The translations under genes were made by a program, and so were the position numbers. Of a stretch of 64,000 nucleotides of DNA, positions 24,950 to 36,120 are shown in pieces; the first letter of the stretch is position 1; each line of letters starts with the position of its first letter. The notes beneath the pieces were generated by a model. It was not told the origin of the DNA. It worked only from the letters and a program-made list of their open reading frames with translations, and searched no databases. The DNA is from Gerris lacustris (lineage: Eukaryota > Arthropoda > Insecta > Hemiptera > Gerridae), in NCBI GenBank assembly GCA_951217055.1, contig OX578279.1, forward strand, positions 26,128,173 to 26,192,172, given 5' to 3'.

Positions 24950-25516
24950 TTACTTTCTCATGTAAAAGAGAAAATATTGTGATGGCGCAAAAATTCGATT
25001 TGAGTCCAAAAAAGTGGTTTTTAAAAAATGTCTGTCTGTGCAGACGCCTGGTTTAGGCTCCAGGCGTCTGCTGGGTCGATTTTGACAAAATTTGGCACAA
25101 CATGTTAAGAAAAATCATACGCCGAGGCGAAATCGAGAAATGAATTTTAGCTCTAAATTTGGGTGCGCTACCCCCCAAAAACTCTGAAAAAACGTGAAAA
25201 AAAATTATTTCTCGAAAACGGTACCGACGATTTTGCTAAAAAAAAAAAAATTATAATGTCCATTTAAATACGAATCTAACAATATAAGCCATTTTCTTGG
25301 GAAAAATCTAGTTCCTGAGAAAAAAGCATAAAACGCGGACGAAGAGAAACCGGGTTCGATTCCCTGAGCAGGAGAAGTTATTTTTATGATAAATTTTGAT
25401 GAAATGTTCAATAATAATTAAATGCACATACGAAAACTATTAAATGGAAAATAACTGGGCTAAGTAATTATGAACTCGTTTATAAGAAAGTTTCTCTGAG
25501 TTGTCTCAAACCGATT
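24950..25516 (+). repeat. Family E composite repeat, full copy (copy E2)
   Basis: The full order is kept: the TTTCTC...GAGAAA head hairpin, TTGTGATGGCG, a GTCTGTCTGTGCAGACGCCTG segment, the 'gaaatcgagaaatgaatttt' segment, CTACCCCCC, AAAATCTAGTTCCTGAG, the tRNA-like GGGTTCGATTCCC near 25352-25364, and the tail ending GAGTTGTCTC. It directly abuts the family C copy that starts at 25519. Confidence 0.65.
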
Positions 25517-25518
25517 TT

Positions 25519-26228
25519 TAGGGTTTCGAGGTCGCCCTAGAAACCCTTATGCTTTTGGTAGTTCGTCCGTCCGTCGCATCTTGGAGTATATCTCCCGACC
25601 TACTGAAGCTGTAGACTTGAAATTTGGTATACAAGTTAAACTTTTTTGCCCAAAAACAGAAAAACTATTGCGGACTTAAACACTCCAAATTTCTACGATC
25701 TGCGATCAATTGCGAGTAAATCGCAATATTTTATATTTTTTGTAATTTTCAAGTTGGGTATAATTTCAAAGGTATTGAAATGTAGATTAGAAATATATAT
25801 CGCGTTTCCAAAATGGCATTTTACCCCCCAAAAAATTAGGACAAACCCAAAATGTACCCCCCCCCCCCCCCCTGCACTACCCCATTAGGATAGGTCATTT
25901 GAAAATGTTTGTCATTTGAAAATGCGAAGTTGGGTATCATTTTAAAGGTATTGAAATTTGGCTCACAAAAATATATCGTTTTTCTAAATGGCGGCCATTT
26001 TACCCCTAAAATAACTCAACCGAAGATAGTAATGGATAATATGCACTTGAATTTTTATACATATTTTTGATGAATGTTTCGATGAAGGATAATTTAGGTG
26101 TAAGAAAAGTGACATATTACATATTTTTGTAAAAAAAAAAAAAAATAATAATAATAATAATAATAATGTACTTATGACCGAAGAAACCCTTTTAGTAACT
26201 TGCTGGTAAGTACTTGACGGGATTTTTT
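25519..26228 (+). repeat. Family C repeat, near-complete copy
   Basis: The head hairpin AGGGTTTC...GAAACCCT is followed by GTTCGTCCGTCCGTCG and a 'gaaatttggtatacaag' segment. The tail reads AAACCCTTTTAGTAACTTGC then a partial inverted AAGTACT. A C-homopolymer lies near 25857-25872 and an (AAT)n patch near 26145-26167. Confidence 0.6.
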
Positions 26229-26457
26229 GATATAATTTTTAAGTATAGAGGTCGTTAATCCTTCTGCCTTTGTTCCAAATACAGCATATTTTATTTTTAT
26301 TAGAAATTTCGAGAAAGTTCTAATTTTAATTGCCGGTAAATTTTCCCTGACCTATGACAAAATTCCCTGACTTTTCCCTGACTATTCCCTGTAGGCCGAA
26401 ATTCCCTGACTTTTCCCGGTATTCCCGGTTTTCCCGGTCTGTGGCCACCCTGAGTTA

Positions 26458-26653
26458 ATTGATTTATTATATCTTATATTTGTCATTTGTAGTTTTCAAA
26501 AGAATTATAATTAAATTTGTGAACATAATTATTTTTATTTTAATGTTGATTATTTTTTAGGAAACGACAATCACTGACCCTGCATATTTTATTGCAAACA
26601 ACTGCAATTGATGTAATAAGTATATTCAATATTATTAAATAGTTATTTATGCA
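26458..26653. other. AT-rich spacer
   Basis: No feature recognised. Confidence 0.45.
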
Positions 26654-26870
26654 CCTTGGGAGTAAAGTAAGCCATTATTCCCTGAGCGAAAAAGTTGGTT
26701 CTTGAGGCGAAGCCGAAGGAACCATGGTCCCTAAATCCCGAGGCGAAGCCGAGGGAATTAGATTTTTTAATTCCCGAGGCGCAGCCGAGGGAATAACCCT
26801 AATTAGCTCCCGAGGCTGCGCCTCGGGAGCTAATTATCGCGAGGGGAATAATGGCACTTTACTCACGAGG
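26654..26870. repeat. GC-rich palindrome cluster with inverted ends
   Basis: Outer segments are inverted: GGGAGTAAAGTAAGCCATTA and then TTCCCT on the left, with the complement GGGGAATAATGGCACTTTAC on the right. Inside are four related 20-mers of the form CCCGAGGCGAAGCCGAGGGA (about 26702, 26738, 26773, 26810). The last is replaced by a perfect stem of 17-bp arms (26800-26816 and 26820-26836) with a TGC loop. No coding potential. Probably a small structured mobile element; class unknown. Confidence 0.65.
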
Positions 26871-26964
26871 TACCTACATACAATATTTTATCTCCAGTAG
26901 AAAAAAGATTCACATTTTCGTCCATTGCACAGTTTTTATTTAATATTTTAATAAATAACAATAA

Positions 26965-27117
26965 TTATTAGCACTTTTAATAGCAGATATAAGAGATTCA
27001 ATATTAAAAACAAATAAGAATTTGAATCAAACTCAAATAGAAGGTTATTTAGATGCAGGTTATAATGTTGTAAACAAAGATAAACATGGTCAAAAAAGCG
27101 CAGTGCCGCCAACCTGA
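26965..27117 (+). pseudogene. Short open stretch of protein-like composition
   Basis: A 50-codon stretch with no ATG start ends at a TGA. It contains TQIEGYLDAGYNVVNKDKHG, loosely like the turn of an ankyrin-type repeat (G-x-L-D-A-G-x-x-V-x-x-K-D-x-x-G). An ATTATTAG acceptor-like site lies at its start. It may be a relic exon or transposon fragment, or chance. No family assignment is claimed. Confidence 0.2.
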
Positions 27118-27182
27118 TTTCGACAACTTCATTACATTAGCCATACATTTTCTACTATTTATAAAATAATTAAGTTGCAATC

Positions 27183-27242
27183 TTTACTTTTTTGCCCTAC
27201 TTTACTTTTTCGCCCTACTTTTACTTTTTCTCCCTACTTTTT
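27183..27242. repeat. Short tandem repeat, about 17-18-bp unit
   Basis: Three diverged units of the TTTACTTTTTCGCCCTAC type. Confidence 0.8.
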
Positions 27243-27464
27243 GAGTGAGGGATGAAAAGACCTGTTTTAGTCCCTCTAAACTAATTCAAAATCATAACTT
27301 TTTTTCCCTACTGGAGATAAACGATTTTATTTGGCCTACACTTCCAACCACCACTTACTTGAGAAAACAGAATATATAGTAAATGGCAATTACGGACCCT
27401 CGAGACCCTAGACTGTAGATTATTCCTATAACCTTATAGGAATAATCATCATAGAAATAAAAAA
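27243..27464. other. AT-rich spacer
   Basis: A small inverted word, TTCCTATAACC/CTTATAGGAA, occurs near 27422-27444. Otherwise nothing recognised. Confidence 0.4.
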
Positions 27465-27850
27465 ATAGGTCTGAGACATCTCAGACAATCATTCTCTCAT
27501 GTACAAGTTCATAATTACTTAGCCCAGTGTTTTCCGTGTATATGTTTTTGTGTTATCGTAGGTACATTAAATTATTATTGAATATTTTATCAAAATTTAT
27601 CATAAAAATTCACGTTATTTCAGAGTATTTGGGGGAAAAAATTAAATTTAATTTCTAAATTAAATTTCTTGATTTCGACTCGGGGTATGATTTTTTTGTG
27701 CATGTATGCCAAATTTCGTCAAAATCGGCCCTTGAGTTAAGGCTCCACGCGTCTGCACAGACGACAGACAGACATTTTTAAAAAACACTTTTTTGGACTC
27801 AGGGGACCACAAAACATATAAGTCCATCAAAATCTCAAAATCAAATTTTT
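27465..27850 (-). repeat. Family E repeat lacking the tRNA-like segment (copy E4)
   Basis: Tail (TCTGAGACATCTCAGAC and a CTTAGCCCAGTG segment), nuclease-like spacer words and head segments (CACGCGTCTGCACAGACG, TTTTTTGGACTCAGGGG) are present on the minus strand, but the B-box part is missing. This marks an internal deletion or a tRNA-free variant. Confidence 0.6.
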
Positions 27851-28139
27851 GTTTTAAGTTGCTTTTGTTGAGCAACTTATAACACAAATCAAGTTCAAAA
27901 GTATATTTATAAACTACTTCCTTATAAAAAAAACTTTACATTTACGTATGATTGCGCTGAAAAAATAATTCTCTTAAACAAATAATCAAAATAAGTTTTA
28001 ATGAGGTGAATTATTTTTTTTTTAGCTCACTGTGGTATTGAAGAGGTAGGTCAGATTGAGAGGTGGGGGAACCAAGCCACCTCCTATTCCCCTCGTCAAT
28101 CTCCCTCCCCGCGTGCTCTCCATAATAGAAACTATTAAT
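27851..28139. other. Unassigned sequence
   Basis: Includes a G/A- and C/T-rich patch near 28040-28120. No feature recognised. Confidence 0.4.
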
Positions 28140-28592
28140 AGTTTTAGCGTTCTTTAACACTTCATAGCGGTGTTACTGTTGGTTTTATTAAAACATTGTA
28201 TTTTAAAAAAATGTATGTCTCGTTGAATAGATAAAGCTTTTTTTCCCGACCTAAAATTCCAATTTTAAATATGAAATTCACGTTTACGCGAGCGAAGCAC
28301 GCGAACACTTGGGCGGATAACGTTGTCCAACGAACTCGTCCTGGGCATTGGTAAAATAAATACGTCTACCAAATTTCATCAAAATCGGTCTACTAATATT
28401 TAAGTTATTGTCACAAGTTTCACGGGACGCGGACACAGACCGACGGACAGACAGACACGAGACCAAAAATGTTCCCTCATTACTGAAGCGGAATTCTGTC
28501 TTGGAATTTTTAAAATCGGAGACATAACATTTTTTCGTCCTTAAAAGTGAACACAATGCTTCCGTTACCTTCGGTAAACTCGGAAGTAAAAG
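28140..28592 (+). repeat. Family B repeat with hairpin 3' end
   Basis: It shares a CGTTTACGCGAGCG segment, a GGGCGGATAACGTTGTCCAA segment and a 'gtctcgttgaatagat' segment with the inverted copy at 34190-34440. It ends with the hairpin GCTTCCGTTACCTTCGGTAA, also used by family A, so families A and B share a 3' module. Confidence 0.55.
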
Positions 28593-29902
28593 CATGGTTA
28601 CAAAAAAGTAGGGATTACACTAGATGAATGCTGTCGACAACACTTTAAATATCATAATATAAAATTCACTTTAGAGTAGCAGTAATATAGAATTTTTTTC
28701 AAGTTTGTCTAAGTCCTAAAAATTAAGTTCTTTTACACAATAACTTATTATTAAAGATTTAATTTATCTATACAAAGAGGATAAATAGAAGATCATAACA
28801 TAATTTTAAACATTTTCTTTATTTTTAAGTAGAACAAATATTTCACGAAAGAACAATATTTCCATCCTATATTAATATTACAAATAATGAAATTATTTTC
28901 TTGCAAAGGTAAGAGTGAAGTAGACGGTTTGACTACTTCATTAAATGATGTCAAGTCGCCTTCTGAAAGAAGGTTGTGGTCGGGACTACCTTCTATTATA
29001 CTTATACACTGACTACCTCCTACGAATCCCTAGTTGCCTGGTAGCAAGCCAACCCTTTGGTTCCTATATGCCACCAACCCAGTGTTTTTGTTTTTTTTTT
29101 ATTCCGTTATACCTTATAAAAAAAGAACCTGACCCTCGTATCATATTTCATTTAAGAAAAAAACCCATGATATTTTCATAGAATAAAGGCTCCTAGCACT
29201 ATGATCCTGACATCATATCATGCCTTTGCTTTTACAATATAAATCATCGTATCCTGCCGCCAGTAAAACTTCGCAATTTAAGCTACACTACGTATAAACG
29301 ACACAAAAATGTAATCACCCTCTTAAAACATCTGTAACAAACATGGCTTAGATAAAAATAAATTCTTTATACTACCTGATAAAAATTACCATAACAAGAT
29401 CTCACAATAGAATTTATTAAATCTGTAATCTTATCCAAAATATATAAATATGGAACTATTTATTACTAAAAACATTCTCTTCAATTTTCAATATAATATA
29501 ATACGTCCACACTCAATAGCCTATTAGATCATTTTCTTTCGTGTTTTAGTAATTCATAATAATAATTAGTAGTTATGGTAACTTTCGTAATCTAGTCAGC
29601 CTTTTCCATTTTAATCCTCATTTTTCCATGACAATATTCCATCCTTTTGCTCTCCTACAATAACCCATAATCCCCGCAACCTTTGTACAGTTCCTCTATT
29701 TTGCCACCGACTTAGATCTATCCTCATATCTAAGTAAGCTCCTAATCCTCATCTGTAAGCTCCTAACCACCATCACCACATCACCACATATATATCCTAC
29801 TCTCTTCTACATTCCATATAGAATTAAACTTCCTTCCTTTAGTTTAATATACAATATTGCCTTGACATTTCTCACTCTATCCTCGACATTATGAGATGTA
29901 TC
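28593..29902. other. AT-rich, probably single-copy DNA
   Basis: No repeats or coding signal recognised. The 78-codon frame at 28945-29181 has no recognisable domain. A pyrimidine-rich, CA/TC-containing stretch runs through 29580-29880. Confidence 0.45.
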
Positions 29903-30815
29903 TATCTATATACTCGGATGGAAAAGCCAAATACCACTCACTGACTCGTCCGCCAAACGGCAATCGCTGGAGAATTGAAATTTTGCATGAAGGTTCTTAC
30001 CCTCTAGTTGCTCGATTTACAAATCTTTAAGATTCACCATCTCGATTCAAGATGGCGGTTGTTAATATGCTGAGTTTAACGATACCTCCAGATCCCTATG
30101 GTCTAGACTAGAAGTCTAGAGCCTTGAAATTCAGAACTTAGATATCTTTGGTCACATAAACAACTTTTGTAAAAGGGTATTCAAATAATTTTGTTTAATA
30201 ATGGCGACTGTATGCTAACATAATTATCACCACTTCATTGAAATGATATCCTAAAAACTAGATTATTTTGCTTCCGAGCTTACCGAAGGTAACGGAAGCA
30301 TTGTGTTCACTTTTGAGAATTTTAAAAAATTTAAAAAAATATATATTTTTTCCCCGTGACAGGAATTGGCCGCCAATTTGGATTCCCAGTTGATCCGATC
30401 AAGCTGCTATTCTTATTTTTTCTTTGGCCCATCAGACCACACATTTCACATATTTTTATTTTTATTTTTAGTAACAGCAAAAATATAGTTTTAGGGAGGG
30501 GGGGCACACAAAATGTTGATGTTTTTTGAGAAAAAGGCATGGAAAAAATCACTTTTTTCTAACTCTTTCCACAAGTGTTATATATTTTTGTTGCACAAGG
30601 AAAATACCCCTTCTATTCCGGGAAAATTATTATTTAAAAATTCTCCTCCAGTAGTTGGGACCAACTAGTAATTAGGGATTTTTGCAATTGATCGATTCAA
30701 AGGAGGGGGTATAGAAATAAGGGGAGGGGAGAATTCTGTGGCATCAATACACAATACACTCTTGCAGAGTAAAATTATTTGAATGCTTCTCAACGGTAGT
30801 TTATAACCCCATCAA
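29903..30815 (+). mobile_element. Helitron-like element, 3' terminus lost (copy C)
   Basis: The 5' part starts TATCTATATACTCGGATGG and continues into an ACTCACTGACTCGTCCGCC segment, similar in kind to copy B. Its 3' part, AGGAGGGGGTATAGAAATAA through CAACGGTAGTTTATAA, matches 7250-7340 of copy A closely but stops before the hairpin/CTRR end. A minus-strand fragment of the shared GCTTCCG hairpin module lies at 30271-30310. Noncoding. Confidence 0.5.
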
Positions 30816-30825
30816 AAAGTTTTCG

Positions 30826-31290
30826 TAGGTACATTTAATTTTATTATTGAACATTTTATTAAAATGTATCATAAAAATAACAATTTATCATAAAAATAAC
30901 TTTTCCTTGGAGGGGAATCAAACCCGGCCTCTATCCGTCCGCTCAAAATCTATTTTCTCAGGAACTAGATTTTTCCTGGGACAACTTATATGTATATAGT
31001 TAGATTCGTATTAACATGGACTACATATTATCAAAAAATAGTCGGAACCGTTTTCGAGAAATAATTTTTTTCACTTTTTTCAGAGTTATTGGGGGGTAGC
31101 GCCCTCAAATTTGGAGCTAAAATTCATTCCTTGATTTATCCTTGGTCTATGTTTTTTCTGAACATGTATGCCAAATTTCGTCAAATTGGCCCAGTAGTTT
31201 AGGTGCCACGCGTCTGCCCAGACGAAAGACAGACATTATTTTTAAAACCATTTTTTGGACTCAGGTGGCCCTCAAAATGTATAAATTAAT
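30826..31290 (-). repeat. Family E composite repeat with tRNA-like B box (copy E5)
   Basis: On the minus strand the GGGTTTGATTCCCC segment (a diverged B box) near 30912-30928 is followed by the CTAGATTTTTCC, CGTTTTCGAGAAAT, GGGGGTAGCGCCCTC and CAGACG segments in family order. The head hairpin is missing or decayed. Confidence 0.6.
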
Positions 31291-31320
31291 TATTGTAAAT
31301 CATAATTGTGTAAAACAATA

Positions 31321-31926
31321 GTCTGTCAATAAGGGTGGACATAGCTTCTTCGAGTCCTATACATTGTATACTCTAATGATTTTATGTTTTTAATATAAAA
31401 CCAATTATTGTAAAATTTATTTAATCTATCCCCGTTTTTTTTTTTTTTTTTTATCTGTCAAAATTGTTTTGACTTTCTGCATGAATTATCTGTAACTATC
31501 TACGGCCTACTTTCAAAAATCATCAAAATGTTATAAAAATCAGATGAGTAGTTTTGAAGGTATAGGTGTAAATAACTGTATGTTTGAGCGAATGTTATAA
31601 AGATAAACAAATGAGCGCAGAAGGTTAGAACTGATATGGGTCCAAAAATGGGCTAATTATGACCTACCATCCAAGTTTCATTAAAATTTAGACGAAATTA
31701 AAATTTAATTTTTTTATAATTTAGGACGAGTAGTTTTAAAGAGTGATAAAGAAAAATTAGCGACACACACAATTAGCGAAAATTGGAGACAGACACTGAA
31801 CCAAAAATGTGACCCGATGTCTGAAACGGAATTCTGTCTTGGAATTTTTAAAATCGTAGACATAAAATGTTTTCGTTCTTCAGAACGATCATAGCTTTTT
31901 TTACCTTCAGTAACCTCGGAAGCAAT
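31321..31926 (+). repeat. Family A repeat, full-length copy
   Basis: Head GTCTGTCAATAAGGGTGGAC then ATAGCTTCTTCGAG. The body carries CAGATGAGTAGTTTTGAAGG and GGGCTAATTATGACCTACCA words. The tail is GTTCTTCAGAACGATC then a TTACC-ttc-AGTAA hairpin and CGGAAGCAAT. Length is about 600 bp. No protein. Class uncertain. Confidence 0.65.
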
Positions 31927-32400
31927 TAATAATTTTTGCTGATTAATGACGTTTCGGTCGCACTGATGATGTTTGTCCTCCCGAATGTCGGTGGTTTCAT
32001 GTGATTTACAAGTTAAATTGTGATGGGGATTAAACGTTTCGAAATAGATTACTAATTATGTCCACGCACCTAAAAAGTCAAACTGCATCATTTGACATAT
32101 TATTTTAGCTACTGGGTTCATGGTAATAGCTGGCCTCCATCCTATTTAATACCTAACATCTCTGATAGTTAGTTCAATATGTTGCTTGTTCCTTCTTTCT
32201 GTCAACCGATAAAATTGAAATTTAAGGACACAAGTCGACATGTTTTCACTAGTGATCTCCGATTCATAAATACGTTTCATTAATTGGTTCTCTCACAAGT
32301 GAAATTCCTTTATGTAAATGCCGGTGACGTACAACAACAGAGATTCCGACGTCGGTTTTAGTAACTTAACAGAACAATTCTCGTCTATCCAGAAAGCTTC
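31927..32400. other. Unassigned sequence
   Basis: No feature recognised. A GCACTGATGATG word near 31960 is not followed by a hammerhead-like stem. Confidence 0.4.
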
Positions 32401-33300
32401 GGTCTCACCCCCGATGAAGTATAGAACAAACACAATTATAATTTATGCAACGAAAACGCAAACACCCCCGACCGCGTTTTCCACCGTATAATTTTATTTA
32501 ATTAAAAATTTGCGCTAAATTCCTTCGGCACCCCTTTAAAGCTAGGTGGGGGGTTGACACAGTTGCGAGACCGCGTTTTGGAAAATTCGCCGAATAAATA
32601 GAATTAGGTAGGTTTCTACGTCTCAAGTGTTTACCGGGAAAGCAAAGCGAGTGACGAGTTCGTTCGGTAATCTAAAATTTAAATAGGTCCTCCGCATAGT
32701 TTCGTGGGTCCTCGCAGACTAATGTGTTTAACTGTGCAGAACGTAGCGTTTCACCATTAAACAATACAATTTACCATTATTGGGCAGAGTCCTCCCCCTC
32801 CTCCTCCTCACCCCTACCACTCCCTTCAGTCTCCTGGTTATGTAAATTTTGTTTAAATCAGTTTTGTATTATAATGGGTTATCGGTTGTGAGGGCGGCCA
32901 GGATACGGTGAGGAGGTATTAACATACGGGCCGGTATAGGAAATGACAATAAGGAATATTAACGACGGCGCTGCAAGTGCATCGCGCACCAACACTAATT
33001 AAACAATAGCCTAATAAACGTTAATTCTGAGTCCGGCACGGCCCTTCCGTATGATCAATATGATAATAGTAGAAAGGCAATCAATAGTATATATGGGGAC
33101 ACTAAGGCTTAGTCCCCATTAGACAAATGCACCTATGAAATAAAGGCACACTATGAAACATTGCATTTATTAGTAGTTAGAATTAGTGGCCGGCCTCCCC
33201 TAGTTGGTATTACCGCTTCAGAATTAAACTCCACTAACAAATGCCAAACGAATAGGCTTCACTAAATATGACTGCAAGACAAACAAAACCATAAGCTCTA
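32401..33300. other. GC-balanced, repeat-poor island
   Basis: Composition resembles the 11.5-16.7 kb block, with no repeat family seen. A CTCCTCCTCCTC microsatellite-like patch occurs near 32795-32810. Long open frames are absent. Probably unique intronic or intergenic DNA. Confidence 0.4.
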
Positions 33301-34059
33301 ACATTTGTACCAACCAACATTGGGTGATAAAAAATAAGTTCATAGGACAATTACATATTCACAGAAAGGTTATTTTAATGGTCAACGAGAATAATTTTAA
33401 GGATTTTGTACCAACGAAATTAGTTTGTTTATTGTATAAACTCTATCAAAGACAAAGAAAAACTCAGTGAGCAAGCCATTATAGAAGTATGTATTTTATT
33501 TTTACATGTTTTGGATTTTTCATTCTACAAAACTTAAACAAAAATCTTGCTTAGACATCAAGAGAGAACTTCCAATGAAATCAGGGACACTTAAAACTGG
33601 GCAATGAAAAGGTCGCCAGTAAATCTTTATAAAAGTACAAACAGCGTTTTTGTGAAAATATTAAAGATTAAGATGTTCTAACAAAATACTGCTTTCTAGC
33701 AATTTTCAATTTAATTGATCATGCTTTAAGAAAATTGAAAGTAGGCTACAACATAAGAGTGATAGAAGATTGTTAGGTATTATTATTAAGATTGTTATTG
33801 TTACAAAATTTAATCAGATTTTACCTTAGTAAATAGTCGAACATTTATTAAATGAAGACAAATGACTTACTTAAACTTTACAGTTAAGCTTAGATATAAT
33901 ATCACATAAAATGTTGATGTTATAAATTATTAAATTATATAATTCAATAAATTAAGTTAATTAAAACTTTAGAAGAAAAATAATGTTTTCAAATACAAAA
34001 TATATCATCTATTAATGTTGAGCCAATGTTATCTGATAGCCTTGTGCCAAATTTTGAAG
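33301..34059. other. AT-rich stretch, no gene seen
   Basis: No feature recognised. Confidence 0.5.
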
Positions 34060-34460
34060 TCGATTGATTTTTTTTGGAACGAAGTTCCTTATGGCACGTT
34101 CTGGAGCCCGGGAGTAAATCCGAAAAAACGACCAAAATCACCGTCACGCAAAATCCGTCACGAAATCTACCGATGACAATAACTTGAGTAAAAGATCACC
34201 GAGTTAGTTGAAATTTGGTACACATGTTCATTTTACAATTGCCCAGGCTAAGTTCGTTGGACAACGTTATCCACCCAAGCGTTCACGCGCAACGCTCGCG
34301 TAAACGTTAAGCTTCAAAATTAAAATTGGATTTTTTGGACGGGAAAAAATTCTAACTTCATCTATTTAATGAGACAAACAACTTTTTTAAATATTTTTTT
34401 TTTCGTAAAACAAACACCGACGCTGCTATGAAGTGATAAAGAGTCGAGATTCGCCGACGG
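34060..34460 (-). repeat. Family B repeat, inverted copy
   Basis: The CGTTGGACAACGTTATCCAC and GCTCGCGTAAACG segments are the reverse complement of those at 28284-28345, and flanking similarity runs to about 34440. A GGAAC-gaa-GTTCC palindrome lies near 34077-34089 and recurs near 34711-34723. Confidence 0.5.
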
Positions 34461-34860
34461 AGGTCTGATGGGACAGTTCTTTTCTTCTCAACAACCATCT
34501 GCTTTATCTATAAATTAATCACAATTAACTTTTTTCTCAATTTACAATACATCATTTATTGTAAGGCGCTCTTTTCAAAGATAATAAAAAGTTTTTCTTT
34601 TAATTTTGCCTTAACTTCGCTAGTACAAATAGTTACTTTTAATTTTGTCACTTATTCTAGTATCATATACTTAGCACTGTAATTATATAATTTATATTTA
34701 ATATAAAGCGTAAGGAACTTCGTTCCTACCGGGTGTCCCACGACACCACACGGAATTTTTTATGTTATTGTTGGACATAGATTCAATAGAGACACAGAGA
34801 CAGAGGGACAAAAATGAATTTTTCTTTTTAAAAAGAAAAAAATATTTTTACCTGTAATAA
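34461..34860. other. AT-rich spacer with GGAAC-type palindrome
   Basis: The GGAAC-ttc-GTTCC palindrome near 34711 is followed by CCGGGTGTCCCACGACACC, resembling a repeat end. No gene. Confidence 0.4.
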
Positions 34861-35145
34861 GCTAAAGCTTTTTATTGCTTACAAACTTGATCGTTCTGAA
34901 GCACCAAACAATTTTTAATTCTCCGATAAAAATTCCAATAAAGTATTTTCGGTCCCGCGTCTTCTGTCATTAAAATTTTGTGAACCAACATATGCAAAAT
35001 TTCTAGTTACGGCCATGGTGGCACATAGCTTTTTCCTTGCGTCCTATCGCGTCCTATAATGATGATTTACTTTTACGACCTATGATTGTCTAATTTATTT
35101 AGACTAAATCTTGCCGTTAACTTTGGTTAGCTCGGAAGCAAAAAG
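34861..35145. repeat. Two family A fragments in opposite orientation
   Basis: 34867-34990 carries reversed tail words (GATCGTTCTGAAGCA). 35018-35145 carries the head (GGTGGCACATAGCTTTTTCC) joined to a decayed tail (GGTTAGCTCGGAAGCAA), with the body deleted. Confidence 0.45.
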
Positions 35146-36112
35146 TTCATACATACCTTCTTTTTTTATTAATGCCTTAGGAAGAAAAAAGTAACGTATG
35201 TTTAAAGAATAACTACAGATTGTTTTCATTGTTTTGCACAAGGCATTTAAAAAATAAAAATCTATAAAATGAAAAAAGGTTCAGCGACAAAAGCAACAAA
35301 CAATGATATTTCTTTAGCGTACTCACCCTTTAAAAACTAAGAAGTGAAAAATCATTTTGCTCCCTTTTTATAAATCTCCTAAACAATTACTTAAAAACTA
35401 CAAAGAGAGAAATAATAAAAGATATGTATTATTGGATGAGATTGAGTGTCCATAGTTGTTTAATGTTGTTTTATATTCCAACTTTATATAACTAACTACA
35501 TACTTCAAAAGTGCCGTGGAGTTGGAGAGGGTTATACTTGTTTTAAGAGCGCAGGTGGGTGAAAGGGGTACATGGGCATTGAAAAATAGGGGTTAAAATG
35601 CTGGGGCATCATCCCTCCTAACTAGGAACAAGGCACCTAGCAGCCCTTCACTCAAATTATTACTTTGTTATCTTTTCAAAACATCTGCCACTTCAAAATG
35701 ATCAATCTAACATCATTTGTAATGGCAGCTTCAAAGAGAAGAAATAAACAAAACGTCAAATTCATTGATTTTATTTAAGGGTCCTTATTGCCTGTCAATG
35801 TAGCAGGGTAGAGGGTGAGGCAGCAAGGGGTAGAGGATTGACTCGAAGACCTCCACGTGTTTCGATCTATAAATGGTTTATCTACGCTTTGTTATAACCA
35901 ACAAAAGTCGTCTACTAATAAAGCGAGTACCTTATGAATATGATAGAGATCAATAGGGGGAAAAATCATTGCTCGCTCGGATAACATCAGAGTCATTGAG
36001 GAAATTTACGTTATGTGTTTTTTGCGACTACTAACTGACGTCAAACAACCTCGGACGAAATATTTATATTAGTGGGATATAAGAAAAAAAGTTTTCCTGT
36101 AAACAGAGTATA
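35146..36112. other. AT-rich, probably single-copy DNA
   Basis: No feature recognised. Confidence 0.45.
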
Positions 36113-36120
36113 GTATAGTC

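Larger units (their letters stand above)
24307..26452. mobile_element. CAGGG-ended nonautonomous DNA transposon with 5-bp target duplication, heavily nested
   Basis: Ends are CAGGGTGGCCAC (left) and GTGGCCACCCTG (right), flanked by AGTTA on both sides (24302-24306 and 26453-26457). Subterminal TTCCCTGAC words repeat at both ends (24334-24390 and 26340-26410) in the same orientation. There is no transposase. The interior holds family E copies in opposite orientations (24440-24840 and 24950-25516) and a family C copy (25519-26228). The hAT-like termini but short duplication parallel the 17539-18504 element. Confidence 0.7.

Noticed and set aside
31955..31990. GCACTGATGATG as a third hammerhead core
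   Set aside because: No complementary stem or properly placed GAAA follows.
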